A stretch of DNA of 5,716 bases from Moraxellaceae bacterium (lineage in GTDB: Bacteria; Pseudomonadota; Gammaproteobacteria; Pseudomonadales; Moraxellaceae): NCBI GenBank assembly GCA_021156385.1, contig JAJNDL010000102.1, positions 1 to 5,716 of the forward strand. Direction: 5' to 3'. Below are positions 1 through 5,716 of the stretch, in pieces; the first letter of the stretch is position 1, and each line of letters begins with the position of its first letter. The notes under the pieces were generated by a model that was not told the origin of the DNA, did no database searches, and saw only the letters and a program-made list of their open reading frames with translations. Made by a program: the position numbers and the translations under genes.

Positions 1-117
1 TCGGGCAAGATCATGCGCCGCCTTCTGCGCGCCATCGCTCGTGGCGAGGCCATTACCCAGGACGTGTCGACGCTGGAGAATCCCGCCATCCTGCAGCAAC
101 TGCAGGAAAGCATCTGA
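1..117 (+). CDS. acs: Acetyl-CoA synthetase (AMP-forming), C-terminal end only
   Basis: Only the last 38 codons, ending in TGA, are inside the window; the gene continues upstream. The peptide opens with [16 protein letters not shown], the C-terminal signature of the ANL adenylate-forming superfamily. It ends with a [12 protein letters not shown] stretch typical of acetate-CoA ligases; propionyl-CoA synthetases usually end differently (DLTTIEDP-like). The lysine of SGK, residue 3 of the visible part, corresponds to the catalytic lysine that orients the adenylate intermediate and that protein acetyltransferases modify to switch Acs off (family knowledge). The enzyme activates acetate with ATP and CoA in the cytoplasm. 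The stop lies seven bases before a strong terminator, so this is the end of its transcript. Another short-chain acyl-CoA synthetase cannot be excluded from so short a piece. Confidence 0.8.
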   Translation, partial: SGKIMRRLLRAIARGEAITQDVSTLENPAILQQLQESI

Positions 118-124
118 TCATTCC

Positions 125-166
125 GGAAGAAAAAAAGGCCGCGATCACGCGGCCTTTTTTTCTTCC
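125..166. terminator. Bidirectional intrinsic terminator between convergent acs and the Gcr-type gene
   Basis: This is a perfect inverted repeat with 19-bp arms at 125-143 and 148-166 and a four-base loop at 144-147. The GC core is ggccgcg/cgcggcc, flanked by seven A on the left (130-136) and seven T on the right (155-161), so it reads as hairpin plus U-tract from either strand. It starts seven bases after the acs stop. Its right arm and part of its loop are also the last codons and the TGA stop (145-147) of the reverse-strand gene. Confidence 0.93.
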
Positions 167-2166
167 AGTTCAACGAAGGTCGTGCTGACAGTCCGGTCGC
201 CCTTGGGCGGCCAGAAGAAGCGCAAGGGATCCTCGGCAAAGCGGCGGGCAACCATGCCGAGCAGCGGCAGCCATTGCCGGTAGTTCACGCGACGGGCCTT
301 GAGTGCCACCATCAGTGCCAGGCTGAAGCTGACCAGCAGATTGGTCATGCCGATGGCCATCACGCCCGCTGTGGCCAGCACCATGGTGTGCATCGGCAGG
401 TCGAAGCCTGAACCCACGAGAGAGAAGGAAAAATAGGCGGCGGAAAAGGTGATGTGCCGGATATCCAGCGGCAGCCCGAGGATGAAGCCGATGGTTCCCA
501 TGCTTCCCAGCATGATCCCGAAGTAGAAGTTTCCGGCCAGCGCCCCCAGGTTTTTTTCGACATAGATGGACAGCCTGTACAGGCGCTTCCTGCCGAGCAG
601 TTTCTGCAGACTGCGACGCTGGCGCAGCCGCTCCGGAATCCGGCTGTAGACGGCCTTGTTGTCGTAATAGCCGGAGATCAGGCCGGACACGAAGAGGCAG
701 ACTCCGGCGATGGCTGCATAGAACAGGGCGAGGCTATGGACCGGATCGATATCGTGCAACAGGGAACGCACCTTCTCCGGACTGGCCAGCGGCTCTCCCG
801 TGCTTCCTTGCCACAGCAGCGCCAGCAATATCGAGAGCGGAAACGCGAGCATCACATTGCCCATGATCGCGATGAACTGGCTGCGGAAGACGTTCACGCA
901 GAGCTCCGCCAGGCCATCCAGGCTCTTCTCGCGATTGCAGCCGGCTTCTTGGATGCTCGCTGCAATGCGCGCCGCCGTCATTGCCGGCTGCTTGGTGGCA
1001 ATCGTGAAGCGAAGCATGTGTATGAGCATGAAACCAAGCGAGTAGTTCATGCTGAGCAGGATTGCTGCTCCTATCGGAGCCAGGCTCAATTTTCCGGCAA
1101 GCACTTTCAGGACAGCCATGAAAGCGACGATGAACCCTGCGCCCTGGGCCGAACGCAGCATCCGGAAATAGCCTTGGCGGGTCGTGGTCACATAGTGCTC
1201 GCCGGTACGCCCGGCATTTTCGGTGACACGCAGCGCGAGCAGTGAGGTATGGGTCGAAATCACGTCGCGCAGGCTGAAGCGGCGATTGCTGGCACGCACC
1301 AGATCCTTGAATAGCCGGACTGCGATGCGATGGCGCCTTTCACCGCTGTTTTCCAGGAAAGACAGGAGCGTTTCCATCCGCTTGATGGTCTGCAGCATCC
1401 TGACGATGAGCTGTGTCAGGCGAATGCTTATGCCGGTCTTTGGCGCGCGCTTTCTTATCCTGCGCAGCATGTCCCGGCATTGCGTGATGAGCACCAGTGC
1501 CTGTCTCTCGTCCTGCCGGACACCCAGGCTGCCTTGCAGAAACTCGTGGTAGTGCTGGACGTAGGCGGAGATTTCGGCATTCAGTGCAATGAAGGGCGAG
1601 TCATAAGCCTCGATGGCCGGATGGACCCGCACGAGGTGGGTATCCAGGCCTAGTGCGGTGAGGCGATGCGACAGCGTAATGATGCCGTCGAGGATTTCAT
1701 GGAGCGGTCGCCGGGACACGGGGCTGTCGCATGATTCCTGCAGGCGCAGTGTCTCGATGAGGTGCTGCCACAGGCCATCGTCGATGGCGCTTACCCATAT
1801 CCAGTCGTCGGCCTTGTGAAAGACATCGATGAAGATGTCCTTGAAGTGGGATTTGTTGACGGCTGGCGGTAGCACCTTCCATCGCATGCGCTGGCTGAGC
1901 TCGGTGAAGAAGCCTGTTCCGTCGAAAATGCCGACATCCGAATAGAGATCCGACTGCTTCCGGTTACCGACGACTCGCAGCAGATAGTTGCGCAAGCCGT
2001 CGCCATGTACGGTTGACTGCTCGATCAGATGGCAGAGCGCGAGCACATTGCGACTGGCCTGCTCCGTGTTGCTTGCACAGGGCGGGCGAAGTTCATTGAA
2101 AAGGTCGATCAGGAGGCTGGGGTGATTGCCGTCATATTCGGCAATACGAGTAAGGAGGGCCTTCAT
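145..2166 (-). CDS. gcr: Gcr/SpecificRecomb-family integral membrane protein ('site-specific recombinase' by legacy name)
   Basis: The protein has 673 residues from the ATG at 2166. An in-frame TTG four codons earlier (2178) is an alternative start; I prefer the ATG because a GAG-type ribosome site lies about seven bases before it. Residues 1 to about 320 are soluble and rich in helix, W and charged residues. The rest is hydrophobic, with about six or seven membrane segments near 342-358, 363-384, 431-452, 478-499, 545-564, 573-588 and 593-622. Motifs I associate with this family are GEHYV (322-326), ATKQPAM (390-396), GYYDN (499-503) and LGLPLDIRHITFS (563-575). The family carries the name 'site-specific recombinase' from Neisseria work, but I see neither the R-H-R-Y tyrosine recombinase pattern nor a serine-recombinase domain, so the biochemical role is open. 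The length is normal for the family and the frame is intact. The gene is transcribed alone, away from tRNA-Pro, and ends inside the terminator it shares with acs. Confidence 0.85.
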   Translation of the reverse strand: MKALLTRIAEYDGNHPSLLIDLFNELRPPCASNTEQASRNVLALCHLIEQSTVHGDGLRNYLLRVVGNRKQSDLYSDVGIFDGTGFFTELSQRMRWKVLPPAVNKSHFKDIFIDVFHKADDWIWVSAIDDGLWQHLIETLRLQESCDSPVSRRPLHEILDGIITLSHRLTALGLDTHLVRVHPAIEAYDSPFIALNAEISAYVQHYHEFLQGSLGVRQDERQALVLITQCRDMLRRIRKRAPKTGISIRLTQLIVRMLQTIKRMETLLSFLENSGERRHRIAVRLFKDLVRASNRRFSLRDVISTHTSLLALRVTENAGRTGEHYVTTTRQGYFRMLRSAQGAGFIVAFMAVLKVLAGKLSLAPIGAAILLSMNYSLGFMLIHMLRFTIATKQPAMTAARIAASIQEAGCNREKSLDGLAELCVNVFRSQFIAIMGNVMLAFPLSILLALLWQGSTGEPLASPEKVRSLLHDIDPVHSLALFYAAIAGVCLFVSGLISGYYDNKAVYSRIPERLRQRRSLQKLLGRKRLYRLSIYVEKNLGALAGNFYFGIMLGSMGTIGFILGLPLDIRHITFSAAYFSFSLVGSGFDLPMHTMVLATAGVMAIGMTNLLVSFSLALMVALKARRVNYRQWLPLLGMVARRFAEDPLRFFWPPKGDRTVSTTFVELEEKKAA

Positions 2167-2375
2167 GCGCTCACTCAAATACTCAGCAATGAAGCTGAAA
2201 AAGTTGGCGCCTGCCTTGGCTGGAAAATTCAGATTTTTCTACGAAAGCTCGCTGATGAGCTTGAGAGGATTTGTACAGGAGCCTTAAACGCGCATTGTGG
2301 CGTTGATGTACAGGATTGTTTGAGGTTCTTGTGCGGGCGCGCGAAAAAGCGCAAGGGAATACAGGAAGGAAAAAT
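2167..2375. other. Intergenic region between tRNA-Pro and the Gcr-type gene
   Basis: These roughly 200 bases hold no credible gene; short open frames here lack coding character. Visible structure includes a 9-bp direct repeat tgtacagga at 2272-2280 and 2307-2315. There is a 6-bp inverted repeat aagctc/gagctt at 2245-2250 and 2257-2262 with a six-base loop. A 15-base stretch at 2262-2276 matches the tRNA T-arm at 14 positions. On the reverse strand, ACAATGCGCG (2289-2298) repeats the -10/discriminator of the tRNA promoter and could be part of a promoter for the Gcr-type gene. A TTTTT run (reverse strand, 2370-2374) directly follows the tRNA CCA end, without a further GC hairpin. Confidence 0.5.
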
Positions 2376-2452
<77 letters not shown>

Positions 2453-2489
2453 ATGCCGACTCGCCGGCCTTTGCGGCGGCGAGGCGCGC

Positions 2490-2518
2490 ATTGTATAGAA
2501 GCCGCCCAGTGATTAAAA
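2490..2518 (-). promoter_or_regulatory. Probable promoter of tRNA-Pro
   Basis: On the reverse strand, TACAAT (2490-2495, five of six matches to the -10 consensus) lies 17 bases after a weak -35, TTTTAA (2513-2518). It is followed at once by GCGCGCC, a GC-rich discriminator of the kind found at stringently controlled stable RNA promoters. Transcription would begin near 2483, about 30 bases before the mature tRNA 5' end. That leader contains a 7-bp inverted repeat (ctcgccg/cggcgag, 2460-2483) without a T-run, so it is not an intrinsic terminator. The weak -35 keeps the confidence moderate. Confidence 0.5.
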
Positions 2519-2543
2519 GCACTGTCGGCTGGGCTTGCGGCCA

Positions 2544-3506
2544 TCAACTGTTGCGCGTCAGGGCCATGCGCGTGAGGTCTTCGAGAGCCGCCTTGAATGG
2601 GGAGGAGGGCAGGGGGGCAAGGGCGGCAAGTGCCTGCTCGGACTCGGCCTGGGCGCGCTGCCGGGTATATTCCAGGGCGCCGCAGCGCTGCACGATGGCG
2701 ATGATGTCCTGCAGGTGCTCAAGGCCGCCGGTGCGGATGGCGTCGCGGATCAGTTCGGCCTCGGCAGCAGGTGCCGCCTTGATGGCCTGGATGAGGGGCA
2801 GGGTCGGTTTGCCTTCGGCCAGGTCGTCCCCCACATTCTTGCCCATGACGTCGGCGGAGCTGGTGTAGTCCAGGACGTCATCGATGATCTGGAAGGCGGC
2901 GCCCAAGTGACGGGCGAAAGTCGCGCAGGCGGACTGGTAGTCGCGGTTGCCGAGGCTGGCGCCGGTCTCGGCGGCCACCTCGAACAGCTTGGCGGTCTTG
3001 CCGTAAATCACCTGGAGGTAGCGCTCTTCGGTGGTATCCGGGTCGCGCTGGTTAATGAGCTGCAGCACTTCCCCTTCGGCAATGACGACGGTACCGGCAG
3101 ACATGACGTCCAGCACGACCGGTTCGCGCAGGGCGACCATGAGGGCGAATGACCGCGAAATCAGGTAGTCCCCGACCAGCACGGCTGTAGGGTTGTCCCA
3201 GCGGGCATTGGCTGTGGCGCGACCCCGGCGGAGGCCGGATTCGTCCACCACGTCATCATGGAGCAGGGTGGCAGTGTGCAGCATCTCGATGATGCTGGCC
3301 ACCTCGATGTGACGGCTGCCGCCATAGCCGCAGGCCCGGGCCGTGAGCAGGCACACCAGGGGACGCAGGCGCTTGCCGCCGCCCTGGACTATGTAGTGGC
3401 CTACTTCGTGAATGAGGGGAACATCGGATTCCAGGCTTTTCCGTATGAAGGTATCGACGGCCGCAAAGTCGTCGGCCACCACGGAAACAATGCTCTTGAA
3501 GTCCAT
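2544..3506 (-). CDS. ispB: Octaprenyl diphosphate synthase (long-chain trans-polyprenyl diphosphate synthase)
   Basis: The 320-residue protein matches the length of E. coli IspB (about 323). It elongates farnesyl diphosphate with isopentenyl diphosphate units to make the polyprenyl side chain of ubiquinone, in the cytoplasm. The family hallmarks are present: GGGKRLRP at 42-49, the first aspartate-rich motif LLHDDVVD (D84, D85, D88), RRGR at 93-96, and GKTAKLF at 169-175. The second aspartate-rich motif is QIIDDVLDY (D209, D210, D213), followed by GKNVGDD. The ATG at 3506 gives the standard N-terminus, although the ribosome site before it is poor. The gene is divergent from rplU and is followed on the same strand by tRNA-Pro. 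Chain length (C40 or another) cannot be read with certainty from the sequence. Confidence 0.96.
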   Translation of the reverse strand: MDFKSIVSVVADDFAAVDTFIRKSLESDVPLIHEVGHYIVQGGGKRLRPLVCLLTARACGYGGSRHIEVASIIEMLHTATLLHDDVVDESGLRRGRATANARWDNPTAVLVGDYLISRSFALMVALREPVVLDVMSAGTVVIAEGEVLQLINQRDPDTTEERYLQVIYGKTAKLFEVAAETGASLGNRDYQSACATFARHLGAAFQIIDDVLDYTSSADVMGKNVGDDLAEGKPTLPLIQAIKAAPAAEAELIRDAIRTGGLEHLQDIIAIVQRCGALEYTRQRAQAESEQALAALAPLPSSPFKAALEDLTRMALTRNS

Positions 3507-3542
3507 TCGGTCAGGGCCTGGCCTGGTGTGGAGAGGCCGCGA

Positions 3543-3548
3543 ATGCTA
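3543..3548 (-). promoter_or_regulatory. Possible -10 element for ispB
   Basis: Reverse-strand TAGCAT (four of six matches) is followed by a GC-rich stretch and would start transcription about 30 bases before the ispB ATG. No good -35 hexamer lies 16-18 bases upstream, so either an activator is needed or the call is wrong. Confidence 0.28.
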
Positions 3549-3581
3549 GCAGCACCGGGATTGCCGGGCTATGGGGAGGGG

Positions 3582-3615
3582 CTGAAATCAGGCGGTTCGG
3601 GTCCGGGAATTTCAG
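3582..3615. repeat. 7-bp inverted repeat in the ispB-rplU divergent promoter region
   Basis: The arms ctgaaat (3582-3588) and atttcag (3609-3615) are exact inverse complements separated by 20 bases. They sit between the candidate ispB -10 and the rplU -35. The pair could be an operator dyad or chance; no regulator is recognised. Confidence 0.3.
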
Positions 3616-3628
3616 GGGCAAAACTGGC

Positions 3629-3657
3629 TTGCGGCGTTATGGTGATTTCCGTAGAAT
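3629..3657 (+). promoter_or_regulatory. Promoter of the rplU-rpmA operon
   Basis: TTGCGG (3629-3634) and TAGAAT (3652-3657, five of six consensus matches) are separated by 17 bases. A GC-rich discriminator, tgcgcgcc, follows, consistent with growth-rate or ppGpp control of a ribosomal protein operon. The expected start near 3664 leaves a leader of roughly 95 bases before the rplU ATG. Confidence 0.65.
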
Positions 3658-3679
3658 TGCGCGCCTTGCAGATTCAGAC

Positions 3680-3728
3680 GGGCGACGCGTGGCGTCCAGC
3701 CCGCGCAACAGGCCCTACCTTGGGGTAG
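3680..3728 (+). promoter_or_regulatory. Structured 5' leader of rplU mRNA
   Basis: Two hairpins can be drawn in the untranslated leader. The first (3680-3702) pairs gggc-gacgc with gcgtc-gccc around a three-base loop, with a two-base bulge. The second (3715-3728) pairs ctacc with ggtag around a TTGG loop. Neither has a T-run, so they are not terminators. They lie just before the Shine-Dalgarno gggag (3748-3752) and could be a feedback site for a ribosomal protein; that function is inference. Confidence 0.35.
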
Positions 3729-3759
3729 TGGCAGAGACCCTTAGAGCGGGAGTGGCAAC

Positions 3760-4071
3760 ATGTACGCGGTTATCAAGAGCGGTGGCAAGCAGCATCGCGT
3801 GGTGGAAGGCGAATTGCTGAAGGTCGAGCTGCTGAATGTCGAGCCCGGCCAGACCATCACCCTCGAAGATGTGCTGATGGTTGTAAATGGCAGCGACATC
3901 AAGATCGGTACGCCGGTGGTTGCCGGTGCCAAGGTCCAGGCCGAAGTGGTCGGTCATGGCCGTCACGACAAGGTTCGCATCCAGAAGTTCCGCCGCCGCA
4001 AGCACCACCGCAAGCAGGCTGGCCATCGTCAGTACTTCACCGAACTCAAGATCACCGGCATCAGCGCCTGA
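3760..4071 (+). CDS. rplU: 50S ribosomal protein L21
   Basis: The 103-residue length is exactly usual for bacterial L21, a 23S rRNA-binding protein of the large subunit. The N-terminus [14 protein letters not shown] and the basic segment [27 protein letters not shown] (about 68-95) carry the L21 signature, including the GHRQ motif at 88-91. A gggag ribosome site ends seven bases before the ATG. This is the first gene of the rplU-rpmA pair, with rpmA starting 31 bases after its stop. Confidence 0.98.
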   Translation: MYAVIKSGGKQHRVVEGELLKVELLNVEPGQTITLEDVLMVVNGSDIKIGTPVVAGAKVQAEVVGHGRHDKVRIQKFRRRKHHRKQAGHRQYFTELKITGISA

Positions 4072-4102
4072 GCGCTGTGCCCCGTTTAAGGAGTAATCCG
4101 AG

Positions 4103-4363
4103 ATGGCACATAAAAAGGCTGGCGGTTCTACCCGCAATGGCCGCGACTCAGAAGCCAAACGCCTTGGCGTGAAGGTTTTCGGTGGCCAGCAGATCCAGGC
4201 CGGCAGCATCATCATCCGCCAGCGTGGCACCCAGTACTGGCCGGGCGAGAATGTCGGCATCGGCCGCGACCACACCCTGTTCGCGAAAGCGGATGGCGTG
4301 GTCAAGTTCGTGATCAAGGGCCCGCAGCAGCGTCAGTTCGTCGTGGTGGAAACCGCGGCCTGA
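4103..4363 (+). CDS. rpmA: 50S ribosomal protein L27
   Basis: The 86-residue protein begins [16 protein letters not shown], the L27 N-terminal tail that reaches toward the peptidyl transferase centre. There is no N-terminal extension of the kind that is cleaved off in Firmicutes. The family signature [15 protein letters not shown] is at 34-48, followed by [15 protein letters not shown] strong aaggag ribosome site (4088-4093) lies nine bases before the ATG. It is co-transcribed with rplU, and a strong terminator begins 17 bases after its stop. Confidence 0.98.
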   Translation: MAHKKAGGSTRNGRDSEAKRLGVKVFGGQQIQAGSIIIRQRGTQYWPGENVGIGRDHTLFAKADGVVKFVIKGPQQRQFVVVETAA

Positions 4364-4380
4364 ATCTGCAGGCACCCCTG

Positions 4381-5683
<1,303 letters not shown>

Positions 5684-5716
5684 TTACGCGCTGCCCGCAA
5701 CATTGAGCCGTTGCGT

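Noticed and set aside
454..1245. Long forward open frame (263 codons) opposite the Gcr-type gene
   Set aside because: It is antisense to a well-supported gene, is low in hydrophobic structure, has no family resemblance, and is explained by high-GC codon bias.
145..2166. Possibility that the 'recombinase' marks a mobile element or integron
   Set aside because: No flanking repeats, cargo genes, transposase or att pair with full tRNA 3' identity; the flanks are conserved housekeeping genes.
2460..2483. Hairpin before tRNA-Pro considered as the ispB terminator
   Set aside because: The stem is GC-rich but no T-run follows it on the ispB strand; it lies in the leader between the tRNA promoter and the tRNA.
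2535..3152. Forward open frame of 205 codons opposite ispB
   Set aside because: It lies wholly on the antisense strand of ispB, and the glycine-rich translation is a by-product of GC-rich codons.
3715..4317. Reverse open frame of 200 codons across rplU and rpmA
   Set aside because: It is antisense to two certain ribosomal protein genes and has no family resemblance.
5684..5716. Start of a next gene after obg (proB is often found there)
   Set aside because: The last 33 bases contain no start codon with a ribosome site and no coding signal; nothing can be called.

Overview
The window looks like ordinary chromosome from a high-GC gammaproteobacterium. The gene order ispB (reverse), then rplU-rpmA-obg (forward), is the classic gammaproteobacterial arrangement. 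The L21, L27 and Obg proteins have the gammaproteobacterial form, with an Obg tail that is strongly acidic and aromatic. A Gcr/'SpecificRecomb'-type membrane protein, familiar from betaproteobacteria and some Xanthomonas- or Nevskia-like gammaproteobacteria, fits a deep-branching gamma lineage. That last placement is inference only.

Layout: (1) Bases 1-117 are the last 38 codons of a forward AMP-forming acetyl-CoA synthetase (acs). (2) A perfect 19-bp inverted repeat at 125-166 ends acs and also ends the convergent gene; the stop codon of that gene sits in the hairpin loop. (3) Bases 145-2166 (reverse) encode a Gcr-family multi-pass membrane protein, historically called a 'site-specific recombinase' although it shows no recombinase motif. 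(4) Bases 2376-2452 (reverse) are a complete tRNA-Pro(CGG) with encoded CCA, preceded by a likely promoter of its own. (5) Bases 2544-3506 (reverse) are ispB, the polyprenyl diphosphate synthase that makes the ubiquinone side chain. (6) A 253-base divergent promoter region follows, with a recognisable promoter and a structured leader for the ribosomal protein genes. (7) rplU, rpmA and obg run forward at 3760-5683. A strong intrinsic terminator and a small REP-like palindrome separate rpmA from obg. The last 33 bases hold no gene.

Most of the genes are housekeeping. rplU and rpmA build the 50S subunit, Obg is a GTPase linked to 50S maturation and the stringent response, and tRNA-Pro serves translation. 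ispB feeds respiration and acs feeds central metabolism. I found no CRISPR, transposase, phage, toxin or defence module. The least understood item is the Gcr-type membrane protein. The most unusual DNA structure is the hairpin that serves as protein-coding 3' end and convergent terminator at once. There is no convincing evidence here for a new multi-gene system.
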